Assembly (NCBI GenBank): GCA_026826555.1
Contig: JAKSZT010053928.1
Location: forward strand, 46,011,389 to 46,075,388
DNA from: Tolypeutes matacus
Lineage: Eukaryota; Chordata; Mammalia; Cingulata; Chlamyphoridae
Length of the DNA stretch: 64,000 bases
Direction: 5' to 3'
The stretch's first letter is position 1. The number at the start of each line of letters is the position of its first letter. The position numbers and the translations under genes were made by a program. Below the pieces are notes generated by a model that worked only from the letters and a program-made list of their open reading frames with translations, was not told the DNA's origin and did not search any database. Of this stretch, positions 22,961 to 33,977 are shown piece after piece.

Positions 22961-25284
22961 GGGAGAAAGTCTATATTTATATTCAGTTCAGCACCTGAAA
23001 CAAGTCTTAATCTGCACAAGAATATGAATTATAGTGTAAAATATTCTGCACCAGGGAAGGAAAATTACGGTATCTTTTATTTTTTAACCTAAAACTACAC
23101 ACACAGTTACTTGTGCACACATATTCATCCAGAATTTCTTCATTCCTAATAAAATAGGATATGCCTCATTGGGATGCATATTTGTGTGTGCATTTGCACG
23201 TATATATATTAAATGCATTACTATAATGTATTTGACATACAGCAGATACTATTTGTGAGCTACCACTAATACTATATGATGCAGAAAGATATATCAAAAA
23301 GTTAGAATTAGACTTGTACTTCTCTCTTTGCTAATAAATATTTCATTACATTTGCAACAAAGATGAAACACACCTGCTTTTTAAAATCAATTTTTACTAC
23401 ATTTGGTAAGAAAAAAATATTGCTTTCTTGCCCACATTCCCCCCCCAGATGTGGAAAAGAATGTCCCTGGTACACACTCTGTATTCTTGGCATCTTAACC
23501 ACTGACCTCTCAGGTCAAATGTTACTTTTGGAGAGTCTTTGAAAAACAGATTCCTCAAACCTTTCCCAGACCTAAACCTCAGAAGACTCTCCTGGACTCT
23601 ATATTTTAAATAACTCCACAGGTGACTGGATGGAGCTGGACCAAGCAGTGGTTCTGGGTGACCTGTCTTTCCTGGACATTTGGAATATGGAATAAGGGGT
23701 TCTTTGACTTCATTACTGTTTCCACAGTTCTGGGCAGCTCAGGACTTACAAAATGTACATACTCTCTCGCAGCATTACATGTGATGACTAAATTATTATA
23801 TCATTCACATGTTTCTGTGCAAATATTCCTCTTCCTGTGTAATGTAAAGTATGACAGTTCTGGGTCCATGTTCGGCACATCTGCTCAAACCCCATCTTTC
23901 TACAAATGCCTTGTCCATCAATCCCCCCAATTTTGTCAGATTTATTCTTTTTTCTTAATATATTCTCCCTTCTTTAAAGCTTGGCTACTAATTTATTAAA
24001 CTTGCTTTTCTCTTTGGTTGGTAGACTCCACCTGGAGTACCTCTGCTTACATCTCTAAATTTCCTCACTTTTGAGAGGTCAGCTGGAAACGGAAATATTT
24101 GAGATGGATCTGCCTTCTCTACTTGATTGTTTTCCCTTGCCTCTTCCCCTTTGCCCATTGTCCATGTAGCTATTCTCTAAGTGCTCCTGGCCTAGCACCG
24201 GGGCCTGTCAACAGGGTGATGAGGATAGACATGAAGGCAGACCCCAAATCCTGACGCCCCTGAAGGTGTAGCCGTCATCTTGGAACAGTTCACGTTTCCC
24301 TTCTCAGCTTTTTCATCTACTTGGCAGAAAACTTGGCCTCACTTTCTGAAAGTTTTATAGAGAAAAACTAACGGCTGATATATGTGGGTAAAGGAAACTC
24401 AAAACTAATTTATTTTTATTGTCTTTCTTTTTTCTGTATGAAATAAGTGGTCCCTGGTAACTACAGGGCATTTCTACATAAAGGAAATATTTAATCACTT
24501 GTCCCAAGATTATGGCTACCCTAGGGGAACAGACTTCTAATATTATGATTGCTGCAAGTGTTTCTCTACATGAAAGTTGCCAGCATTTAATGATATGTCA
24601 GTACTGTTCATCTGAAGTTGAAATGCAAGCATGTTTAAAATTAAACATGAGCCACTGCATCTAGTTTACCCTTCAAATAATATTTATATATTATTTCCAT
24701 TTGTAGATGGAACTGTAGACCTCGCTGGATGGGTTAGTTGCTTTCACTGCTTATTACTATCATATAATCGAGTTTGCAATATCTGATATTTTTCCATGTT
24801 TCTATTATGTGTTCTTTATTTAATGCTCTTAAATATTTAACACTTCTGTTGTCAGTATATGTCAAGTACTACCCAGACTGTGGAGACCCTATGAGCTGTA
24901 ACTGGTGGCAAGACAAAGTCATAAATTGTTAGTCAATTTCAACTTACTTTTTAGTTCTGTCTCTGTAGTTTCACCTTTTTTTTCTCTTAAAATACATTGT
25001 TTTAAACATCTTGATTCACATAAGAGCTCAGTTGCTCTCTTTAAAACAAGATGGATAAAAATTCCAATCTATGTCAAGCTGCTGTATATTGTGCTTCTTC
25101 CACCCTGCCAAGTTTCAATTCCCTGTTCTCCACCTGAAACTAGTATAACGAGAGCACATGTTCAGTGAAGTTTGGAACCGAATATAGGATTTGCAATTTG
25201 CAGCCCATCCTAACATCAACCCAGAGAGATTCCCTTAGTCTGCTCTTAAAAATCAAGTATGACCCATTTTCGGCGGTGGGAGGC
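22961..25284. other. Intronic sequence, no gene seen
   Basis: AT-rich. Weak L2-like wording occurs around 23500-23600 but is too degraded for a firm call. A 125-codon frame at 23622-23999 has no splice context or recognisable product. Confidence 0.4.
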
Positions 25285-25385
25285 TGCCTGTTGGGATGGA
25301 AAGAACACAGATTTTGAGGAATAGAAACATTGTTTCAAATCTTGATTCTACCAACTGGGTAACCTTGGGCTTGATGGGGCAGGTG
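25285..25385 (+). repeat. MIR SINE fragment, sense
   Basis: TTCAAATCTTGATTCTACCA followed by ACTGGGTAACCTTGGGCTTG fits the MIR B-box and core region. The 3' half is missing. Confidence 0.6.
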
Positions 25386-25441
25386 GAGGGCAGATTGATG
25401 ATCACTGAGTTCTCAGGGTGTGGACCATATTTGGTCTACAT

Positions 25442-25649
25442 CTGAGTTTCTCAACTTAAGTGCTATTGACACTTTGGGTGGGATAATTCTTTTGGTGTGG
25501 GGGGAGCGGGGCTAGCCTGTGCATTGTAGGATATTTAGCAGCATCCCTGAATTCTACCCACTAGATGTCAGTACCATCTCTACTTCACCCCCCACCCCCA
25601 GGTATGACAACCTGAAATGTCTCCTGGGGTTCAGAGCTATTCAGAACTG
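25442..25649 (+). mobile_element. hAT-type DNA transposon remnant
   Basis: Opens CTGAGTTTCTCAACTTAAGT, then GCTATTGACACTTTGGG, TGTGCATTGTAGGATATTTA, GCAGCATCCCTGAATTCTAC, and ends near CAGAACTG. The flanks GTCTACAT (25434-25441) and GTCTATGT (25650-25657) agree at 6 of 8 positions, consistent with an old 8-bp hAT duplication. It is the same family as 53326-53501. I do not assign the subfamily name. Confidence 0.7.
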
Positions 25650-25657
25650 GTCTATGT

Positions 25658-26339
25658 GCTCACTTTTCACCCTCATAGGAGGAGTCCCTGAGTTATCAAT
25701 ATCTCTATTGTCTGATGAAGAATGCAAAGCTGAGGAAGGAAAAATATCTAAGCACTTTACAAAGGCCCTAAGAATTTTAGATGACTAGATTCAATCTATT
25801 TATCAGTTTTTGAAAGATACAGAAAACTTTAATGAGTGCTGTTTTCCTAGATCCTAGAGGGAGAGAATTGGCATTGCTATTCATGTCTTCCATTACTAAG
25901 ACTGTTCTTTCACTTTGTGAGTCCCCTGCCAATCATTATTTCTTCAGATCAATTAGTATATTAGGTCTACAACCTGCAGAACAACCCGGGCCAAGAATCT
26001 ACATTTTGCCTTTGAAACTCTAAGGGTAATAAACAGCAGTGCCACTGGGATGTGGCAATTAACATATCTTTGTCTAGAATTGGGATTTAAATCCTTCCGA
26101 GGTACATTCTCACCTAACAATATGGAGAGAGGGTAAAAAACAATTCCAGATGCTGATGACATAGCATTTGGTAGCAAGCCTTAAGGAGGAAAAAAAAGAA
26201 GAAAATAATAGCACAGGTGGGAGCACTAGTGTGTTTCCATCTGCTCAGCAACAAATTCAGGCAGGAAAAGAGCAAGAAGAGGAGCTTTGCCCTGGAACTC
26301 TAAATTAGGGGTGAGATTCCCAGTGTATCCCATTTTTGC
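25658..26339. other. Intronic sequence, no gene seen
   Basis: Unassigned sequence; only short frames, no repeat recognised. Confidence 0.4.
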
Positions 26340-26790
26340 CCACCCATAAGAATCACCTGGTAAATACCCAAATCTCTTACCTGGAGGTTCTTGTTCAGAA
26401 GATTTGGGATTGTGTTCAGAAGTAGGTATTTTCTTGAAGCTCCCCAGATGAAATTTATGATCAAATAGGTTGGAAACCTTGAAGTCTAAATCCTAGTCAC
26501 TCAGAATGTGGTCCACGGGTCAGAAATATGTATCTTTAAGAAGCTCCCCAAGTGAACTTTATGATCAAGTAATGCTGGAAACCCTGACGACTAAACTCCA
26601 GCTACTTAGAATATAGTCTCTGAGCCAGTCACACATGTATCAAATGGAGCTTGTTAAGAATCAGATAGGGCTCCACACTCTGATTCAATAGGGCTGAGGT
26701 GGGACCTAAGGCTCTGCATTTCTAACAAGCTCCCAGGAAATGATGATGCTTCTAGTTTGTGGGTTCCACTTGGAGCATCAGGATCCTGCT
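26340..26790 (+). mobile_element. Chain of MER5/MER20-like hAT-Charlie remnants with a 104-bp duplication
   Basis: Phrases such as AAGAATCACCTGG, GGAGCTTGTTAAGAATCAGA, TCTGATTCAATAGGGCTGAG and CATTTCTAACAAGCTCCCAG are typical of MER20/MER5A-type non-autonomous hAT elements. Within it, GAAGCTCCCC…GGAAACC…ACTAAA text at 26436 recurs at 26540, a period of 104 bp. So part of an element was tandemly duplicated, or two related elements lie head to tail. Confidence 0.6.
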
Positions 26791-27119
26791 GACTTGAGGC
26801 TGAAGAGGACAGAAGGATGAGTTGGCATCAAATCCCACTCCGTGGGTGATGCCGGGGTTCTTGCAGGCAGGTCACTGGAGGTGGAGTACAGGACAGTGGA
26901 TTGGGGCGGCACGGAATGATAGGATTCTTCATTTAATAGGCGTGACGTCTAGAACTCCAGGTTTCCGAAGTCTTTTTCAAATGAAGAGCTGGAAAACGTC
27001 TCAGAGGGAAGGTACAACTGTCATTGCCCTCACGCCCCAATTTACCAGTTTCATGTCAGGCTTCATTGTTCCTCAATCAAGAGTAACCCGAGTAGCTGCT
27101 GTTCCCTGCCAGAGTGCAG
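26791..27119. other. Unassigned, GC-richer intronic sequence
   Basis: Leads into the GC- and CCAAT-rich patch downstream. A 150-codon frame (26822-27274) spans it, but other frames of up to 120 codons overlap on both strands and none is recognisable. Confidence 0.35.
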
Positions 27120-27520
27120 CCCTGCCCCGCCCCCTCCTGCCTAAAGCAGCCCACCCTCCAGGGCCGGCTGAAGGAGAGAGCTGCGGGATGGCTCACTGCT
27201 GGGAGGTCTGCAGGAACGTCCATTGGCTGCTTTCACCTTTACCCTCTCTGGCACACGTGTTTGTACATCTGTAGGTGGATTCTGGTAAACGTGAACTCTA
27301 GAGAAATTTTGAAGAGGGGGGAGGTAGCCAAAAAGGAACATGAGCCAGGTCCCGAGTGGTGGCAGTATCTACAAGTGCCAGAGTTGGCAACCTCGTGCCT
27401 AGCAGAGAAGACACCTCCACGCATTAGTCTCAGCAAAGCCTCATGGGCTCTGATTGGGTCAGGTGCCCCTGCTTGAGCCAATCAGCATGGCCAGGGGAGC
27501 GGGATGTGCTGATTGGTTTT
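27120..27520. promoter_or_regulatory. CCAAT-box cluster with a GC box, candidate promoter or LTR-type regulatory patch
   Basis: Contains a GC box (CCCCGCCCC, 27125-27133), ATTGG at 27222-27226, and three near-ideal NF-Y sites with CCAATCAG flanks. These are minus strand at 27453, plus strand at 27478 and minus strand at 27512, spaced 25 and 34 bp. NF-Y sites at such spacing are typical of promoters and some LTRs. No TATA box or clear transcript follows, so function is inferred. The patch is richer in G+C than the surrounding intron. Confidence 0.35.
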
Positions 27521-27944
27521 CATTCAGCTTACAGTCTCCAGCCAGGGGCAGGGACAGACGGTTGGGAAGTAGGGAAGGGGTGCTTCCCTGAAGATGGGGA
27601 CTTGATGATCTCCAAAATAATAAATGTGTGCTGCATACACTCACCAATAACTTCAAACAATGCCATACCCCTTAAGCAAGTGTAGAGTGGTGCTAGAGAA
27701 ACTGGAGATGTGCATGCTCAGGGAAGGCTTGGGTTGCAATAATAAAAACGAGTTATAGTGCATGAAAATCCCTCAGCAAATGTCTCAAAGGCCCTGTGCT
27801 AAGAAGGAAAGCCAGTTTCTAGGAGAGTATTTTATTCTTAGGCTTACGTAGACACACGGGAGCAATGCACAAACGCTCTCTTCACAATCAGTAGTAGTCT
27901 AACTCCTGTCTTGCCTTATTTGGATATATCCTTGCCAAAAGGCT
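27521..27944. other. Intronic sequence, no gene seen
   Basis: Unassigned; no repeat ends recognised. Confidence 0.4.
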
Positions 27945-28124
27945 AGAGCACACACCATGGAGACAAAGTCCTGGTTCAAATTTTTCTGGCTCTCACTCGC
28001 TAGCTTTGTTGGGAAAGTGGCTTAACATTTAAAGCTACTGTTTCCTCATTTATAAAGGCAGATACCACTACCTCCCTCCCTGCCAGGTAGTTGGAAGATT
28101 AAACACTCCAATGATAGACAGCGA
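27945..28124 (+). repeat. MIR SINE remnant, sense
   Basis: AGTCCTGGTTCAAATTTTTC, GCTTAACATTTAAAGCTACT, GTTTCCTCATTTATAAAGGC and the following ACCTCCCTCCCTGCCAGGTA follow MIR order. Confidence 0.7.
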
Positions 28125-28216
28125 CTTTTTGTCTATTTTTGTCACCGTTGTACCCATAGCTTCCAAGACTGGCAATAGCAGGTGCTCAATAGAGTTTGGG
28201 TGAATAAATGAATTAA
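28125..28216 (+). repeat. L2 3' end, sense
   Basis: TTTTTGTCTATTTTTGTCAC, TGTACCCATAGCTTCCAAGA and GCAGGTGCTCAATAGAGTTT, ending GAATAAATGAAT, is the classic L2 3' terminus. Confidence 0.8.
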
Positions 28217-29789
28217 CGTTTAAAGTGCTTGATTTACAGCATATGTCTTCAAGTATGTAGTTATTTTTCTTACTTGCTTACAACTGATGCTCATGTGTGA
28301 CTGCAACAAATTCCTTTTATTTGGCTAAAATCATGTCTTCCTTGTGATACCCATGGGAAATCTTTGGAAGAAATTCTGAAAATTTCTCTTTATGCCTCAC
28401 CCCCCTGCCGTGCTCATAGAAGCCCATCTCCAAGCAGCACAGCCAGGGGAGCTACCAGAGAGGCTGAAATTTTCCAGAAGTCTTTCCGGCTGTTCAGCCT
28501 GAGTCAGCCGGCAGTGAAACAGACTTTCCTACTTCTGACAAAATCCTTTAGAATACTTTTTTTGTGTGTAATTCCAAGTAAATATTTTTATAAGAATCTC
28601 TCAGTGAGTCAGTTTTGCTGTCACCAAATAAGTTTCAGAGAAACTCAAATGCCGTTCAGGACTTCTGCATTCTCAAAGTAGGGTGTTCCTTTATTATTCC
28701 CATGAGCCAGCCCTGGCCTCATTTGTGCCTCATCCACTGCTTGTTTGCAGAGGGGTGGGTAAGTTAAATTTAATGAACTCCAACCTCCTTTCTTAAAGCT
28801 TTAATTTTAAACTTTGGTTGTAGTTTTTGAAACCTAGCAAAGTCAAAAATGTATGTAATGGCAGGTAATTTTTGAGGCCGAACCCGGAAAACCAAGATTT
28901 CTGTTAGGAGCTCAGGATCTATCTCAGATAGCTTTGTGCATCTCCCCGAAAAGTTTCTGGGAGTTTCTTTAGGTATAATTTCAAATTGCTGATGCCAGGC
29001 CCTGGGTGGGACATCTCACACTTGGAAGCTGGACTCTGCTAAAGGCTGGGGACTTGTAGAAAAGAATTAGAGATGTTAGTTTATTTATTTATTTTAAGCC
29101 TGTGTCCACAGAGCCTCAGCCTTTAAAAATGTGTTTCCAGCTGGGACAGTGATTAAGTTTAATCTACAACTCTGTCAGATTCCCCAGACAGCGGTGCTCA
29201 TTCTGCCATTTATTTTGCTGCCAATGCTGTACCACAACTATATGCCAAGGGATGAGGGGGCAGGCAGGAAATGTGCCTTTGGACTGTGCTTAGCCCTTAT
29301 GAGAGCTGGCAAGCATTGCATAGGGCAGAGACTTTAGTTTTAATTGGCTAAATCATAGTATTAGGAATCAGTTACATAGTTCATGTGTAATCATCCTCCT
29401 CTGTTCTTTCCCCATCTCTCTTCCTCAGTATTGTCCTGATCTGACCCTCACTTACTTCATAAGCCTCTCCAACAAAGGATGGAGGGAGGGAAACCAATGT
29501 GCTGAAATAGGAGAATTGCGAGCAGGTGTAAGGAAAACGTGAGTGGAGAAAGTGAGATATGATAAATGGTTTTGCATGATCCATGTAGCTAATGTTTGCT
29601 GAGTTTTTCCTTTGTGACAGATACTATATTAAGAATTTTAACACGCTTTTTCTGATTTAATTCATTTTCCCGGTTTTACATGATCACAGAAACGGAATTG
29701 TCAAATACCCATAACTTATATAGATTATCTTATTTATTAAATCATTTTCCCTAGTTTTAACCAAGCTGGGAATGGTTTGAAGACACACT
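28217..29789. other. Intronic sequence, no gene seen
   Basis: No exon recognised. Weak MIR-like text may lie near 29590-29700 (GCTGAGTTTTTCCTTTGTGA). The remainder is unassigned. Confidence 0.4.
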
Positions 29790-29843
29790 TGGAATAAACG
29801 TCCAGCAAATGTTTATTGAATAGAAGGATGGATGGATGGATGG
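29790..29843 (+). repeat. L2 3' tail passing into (GGAT)n
   Basis: GGAATAAACGTCCAGCAAAT, GTTTATTGAATAG, then AAGGATGGATGGATGGATGG. The microsatellite grows directly from the L2 terminal tetranucleotide. Confidence 0.75.
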
Positions 29844-29937
29844 TTGGACAATTATTTGGGGCTGGTCTAGATGTAAGAATATTAATTAAATATTTTTCCA
29901 TGGTCATACTCTTTGAGGTCTTAGAGAGGATCCAGTC

Positions 29938-30124
29938 CATTGGTTCTCAAAGTGGGTCCCTAGTCTGGCAGTGTCAGCATCACCTGAGAACTTGTTGGAA
30001 ATGAAAATCCTCAGGTCTCATTGTGTGAGACTTACCGACTCAATTTCTGGGGTTGGGGTCCAGCAATCTGTTTTAACAAACCCTGTTGGTAATTCTGATG
30101 TTTGCTGAAGTTTATAAGTCACTA
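29938..30124 (+). mobile_element. MER5A-like hAT element
   Basis: GGTTCTCAAAGTGGGTCCCT, CAGTGTCAGCATCACCTGAG, AACTTGTTGGAAATGAAAAT and CCAGCAATCTGTTTTAACAA match the MER5A wording through nearly the full length. No good target duplication remains. Confidence 0.8.
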
Positions 30125-30299
30125 ATCTCGCACCATCTCTTTGTTTTATAAATGAGGAAACAGAGTTTATATGTGTTTCAGGATCTGATCCCAGGGTAAA
30201 TAAATGCAAATTTTAGAAGACTATTCTGCATGAGTAGTGAAAAGTGCTGGAAAGAAAGATACACTTTCAACTTTTCTTGATGATTTAAAAATAACATTT
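30125..30299. other. Short antisense MIR-like piece and unassigned bases
   Basis: TTTTATAAATGAGGAAACAG resembles antisense MIR core; too short for a firm call. Confidence 0.35.
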
Positions 30300-30440
30300 C
30301 ATTTTCAACTGCCCACTCAAATATTAATTATGTTGCTTGAACACTATGAGCCCTAGGTTTCTCATCAGTAAAATTGATATAGCAGTACTTGTTTTATTGT
30401 TGAACATATAAAAGATAATTAAGTAAATTTTATGGCACTG
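30300..30440 (+). repeat. MIR SINE fragment, sense
   Basis: CCTAGGTTTCTCATCAGTAA, AATTGATATAGCAGTACTTG and the following decayed tail fit the MIR core and 3' part. Confidence 0.5.
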
Positions 30441-30773
30441 CATTGAAAAATCAAGCATTATGTAAAATTTAATTTCTTTAAGTCCTCAGCCTGAATCGAT
30501 CATACCTGCCTCTGGATCTCAATCCTAGGTAGAATGATATCCTCTCTATTGCTGTAAAATATAATTTATTCTATGTAACTTGCCACATGTATGCTCAGTC
30601 CCATTCTCTGAGGCCCATGGTTATCTCTGACATTTCTTTGCATTTCTTTAGCACAGCATCATTTGACAGTGGGCACTAAAACATTTGTTGACTTAACTAC
30701 AGGTATTTTTTTTACAGATTAGAGGGACTCTACCTGTTTAATCAAATCTGTTGACTTTCTGCTAAACAAACCT

Positions 30774-30817
30774 AATATATATATATTATATATATATATA
30801 TATAATATATATATATA
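30774..30817. repeat. (AT)n microsatellite with interruptions
   Basis: About 44 bp of AT alternation with two TTA/TAA interruptions, able to form a cruciform or hairpin. Confidence 0.9.
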
Positions 30818-31420
30818 GGCTTTACAAAAATGATGAATTAGGGGATTGTATTTATAGTAAAAATGATTCATCACAATATAAAGTGTCTATTCGATTTATA
30901 CAAATAAGATACACATGCAGAGTGTGTTATACAAACACATTTTATATTTTAAATTTTAACTAAGTTTAATATTGGACTAAGACAAAGCATGGTTATAGTT
31001 AAAGTTGAGAAGGCTTTACTGTCCAATTAAAGTGAGTTGAATAATTTTGCTTTGGAACTGGGAATTGATCAAGTTATTGCCTTTTTTTCCCCCTTTAATT
31101 TCAAATGGGTTCATGAGGAAGAGGGACAAACACATTTTAAGTGGCTGAAGAATATTTCATTGTCAAACTCGGACATAGGAAGAAGGTGATGGAGTTATTG
31201 AATTTTAAGTCATGTGCCTTATGACTTACAAACTCAGTGGGAAACTAGATGCCCCCCATGTATCCACAGTCAGGCAGACATAGCCCATTTATCATTATTT
31301 CTTCCTTCTCTCTTCTTTTTATAAAATACCAGTACCACGTCTTTCTTCTTTTCAGTCTAAGGGAGATGCAGCATTCAAATACTGGTGTTTCCACCTAGCG
31401 CTAATACTGCTTTGAGTTTC

Positions 31421-31443
31421 TTTTTTTTTTTTTTTTTTTTTTT
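31421..31443. repeat. Poly(T) tract
   Basis: Twenty-three consecutive T. No SINE or LINE body is recognisable on either side. Confidence 0.85.
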
Positions 31444-31522
31444 GCCAAGAACACGCTAAAAAACCTGGGTTTGCCTTTAGCTATTCAGTACTAGGATGGC
31501 AAAGCCCTTGTGGAGTCTAGAT

Positions 31523-31758
31523 CAGGGGTTCTTAACCAGGGGTCCATGGACCACCAAGGAGTCCGTGGAAAGATTTCAGGGGGTCTGAGAGCTTGAATTG
31601 AAAATTCCAAAAAATAATTCTTCTGGGGATATATTGGTGCAGCTGTAATATATTTATTATTAAATAATACACAGTATAGTGTGGACTTGTTAAGGGGTCT
31701 GTGGTTTTCACCTGACTGGCAAAGGGGTCCGTGGAACAAAAGAGGTTAAGAACCCCTG
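31523..31758 (+). mobile_element. hAT-type MITE, 236-bp deletion derivative, with 8-bp target duplication
   Basis: Inverted ends CAGGGGTTCTTAACC and GGTTAAGAACCCCTG are perfect. The flanks GTCTAGAT (31515-31522) and ATCTAGAT (31759-31766) form an 8-bp duplication with one mismatch. Its two ends match the ends of the 485-bp copy at 51849-52333, but the middle ~250 bp are missing, joined after GTGTGGACTT. This is the usual way such elements lose their interior. It has no coding capacity. Confidence 0.9.
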
Positions 31759-31766
31759 ATCTAGAT

Positions 31767-33809
31767 TATAGAGTAACAAAGCTTTGTGATTCTTTGAGAA
31801 AAGACAACATGAATAATCAGAAGTGGTACCATCCATTTCTAGTATGAGTTTTCAGTGTATATTTTAAATAATAGAACTGGGGCCTTAACAGAGACTCAGT
31901 GCAGTGAGAATAAAAGAGTGAACATAACAGAGCCTTACGTGCTCGAAGGGCTGGTCCCACGGAAGGACACTGAGCAGGAACTGATCTCCAGCCTCAGTCT
32001 CCGAGTTAGCAGGGGGTGGGGGGAGATTCATGGTTGTGATGTGGGGCTCAGATCGGGGGTGGCAACTGCAGGAGTGCTTCTGGACGTGAGTCCTCATGCA
32101 GAGGTCATACTTTAATTCCAGAACAGTCCACCAGGGCTAGAGCAAGATCTGGGTCAGTGACTGGGCTTACTGGATGAAGTGGATGGTGGATGAGCAAAAG
32201 CAATTGTGGGTTTAGTGCCAGGCAATAGCACTAGGGTTTAGGGTTAAGCTCATTTCCAGGGAAGAATTTGGAGCCTTTTTAGAAAAACCCAGCCCATTTA
32301 TGAGGCATGGGCAAACAGGCTGGGAGTAATGGAAAACAAGGTGATCAACCTGCCCTGGTTTGCCTAGGACTTCCTTGTTTCAGCCTGAAAGTTCCATGCC
32401 TTGGGAAGCATCTCAGCCTTGGCCACCCTAAATCGTGAGGATGGACTATAGCTCAGCAGGCCTGGAAGCATTTAGCACCTAATTCCCATATTTCCCAATA
32501 GGTAGAGCAGGCACAGAACATTGCTTGCAAGATGAGATCCAAAGCCCACAGATTGATGTGGGTTTTTGTAGAGTGAAGCAGGGAAAGCCAACTTGCTAGA
32601 AGTCTAAGTTCTCTCTAGCCTGTCAGCCTCGGCAGGCATAGTCCAAGAAGTCATTAGATTTTAGAGATATTCCAAAATAGAAGTTTGGCTTTGTTATTCT
32701 GGTAAATAGTAAATGAGCACTGAGTCCTTCCAAAATAATTAGAGTCCGAAAGACTCTTCTTTCTGGTTAATGATACCTTAGACCGCCTAGTCAAAAGCAG
32801 AAAGCTAAATTGTTTCCACTTCTTGTGATTCTTGTATCATACAAGTGCTGTCCGCAGTCAGGGGCATCCTCCCATCTCTTGTTGCACTTGGCTTTGTTTG
32901 ACCTGAATGAATAACAATACGGGAGGCTGAAATTAGATTCACCTGCAGGTTACCCTCAATTTGCAGCTTTTCAGTCATAAAAATTAAGGTTCTTTTCATG
33001 TTAACTAGCCTTATTCTTGAGTGTGATTCGTTATTATAGCAAATTTAATTTTGCATGAAACTCATGATAGCTAATTATGTGGCATTTGCATACTTGGAAC
33101 AAATTCACAAAAATATTTGCATAAATTTCCTGATGTTTCTTTTGACTCGTTAACAACCTCATCTCAGGAAATTGCCTTCCTAAATTGATTTAACACATCT
33201 GTCTTGTCTAAGTGACTGATTTTCATAAAATTGAAAAAAAAAAGGGGGATTAAGATACTTAAATTGTTATTGGCTGGTTAGTGAACTGAGTTGCTACCCA
33301 AAATATGTATTTTTAAAAATGGAGTTCCTGCCCCGGGTGATTGTCTCAGTACAAAGTATTTTCATCAGCCTCAGCTTTCTTTGGGACACAAATGTTGTAC
33401 AGTCCATTCATTGAATGATTTAGACATTGAAGGCATTAAAAGGAGGTTAATTTTTTCAAAAAAATTTTTTTAAAATAACACCCTAGATGCATCTGCTCGT
33501 GGGTACTGCTTTCATGCTGATTTGAAAAATGGCACCTACATCCGTTTTTACCTCACAGCAGTTCACATTGCTGCTTTTGCGTTATTTTAATTAAATGGAA
33601 TTTTCACCTGATGCAATGAAGCAAGTTACTTAATGATACTCCCAGTCCCCTAATAAGATAGTCTAAAAAGAAATCTTGAACTGTTACTCAATGCTGAGGG
33701 CGACTGAAACTAACTATAGATTCAAATGATTAGGTAACCTTGAAAATGGGGTGAGGAGGTACTGTGTGACTATAATAAAGATGGGCTGTCCAGTTTCCAG
33801 AAATTAGAA
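31767..33809. other. Intronic sequence, mostly repeat-free
   Basis: No transposon recognised. The stretch 33000-33600 carries octamer-like ATTTGCAT motifs and homeodomain-type TAAT sites and may be conserved. Short frames lack splice context. Confidence 0.4.
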
Positions 33810-33969
33810 CAGTGGTTCTCCAAATTTGGAGGGAACAGACTTATCTGGAGGGTGTGTTAAAAACAAAGGTTGCTGGGCCGCGTCCCCTGAGATTCCGATT
33901 TGCATGTCTCAAGGCTTCACAGTTGATGCCAAAGTTCCTTATACAGAGACCACACTGGGAGAACCCTTG
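33810..33969 (+). mobile_element. MER20-like hAT element with 8-bp target duplication
   Basis: Begins CAGTGGTTCTCCAAATTT, passes through GGTTGCTGGGCCGCGTCCCC and GATTCCGATTTGCATGTCTC, and ends GAGAACCCTTG. The flanks AATTAGAA (33802-33809) and AATTAGAC (33970-33977) match at 7 of 8 positions. Confidence 0.85.
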
Positions 33970-33977
33970 AATTAGAC

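Larger units (their letters stand above)
30441..31522. other. AT-rich intron with simple repeats
   Basis: Includes the AT microsatellite at 30774-30817 and a T run at 31421-31443. No gene or other transposon recognised. Confidence 0.45.

Noticed and set aside
32229..32245. Telomere-like GGGTTTAGGGTTAAG
   Set aside because: Only about two degenerate units; expected by chance and not an interstitial telomeric array.
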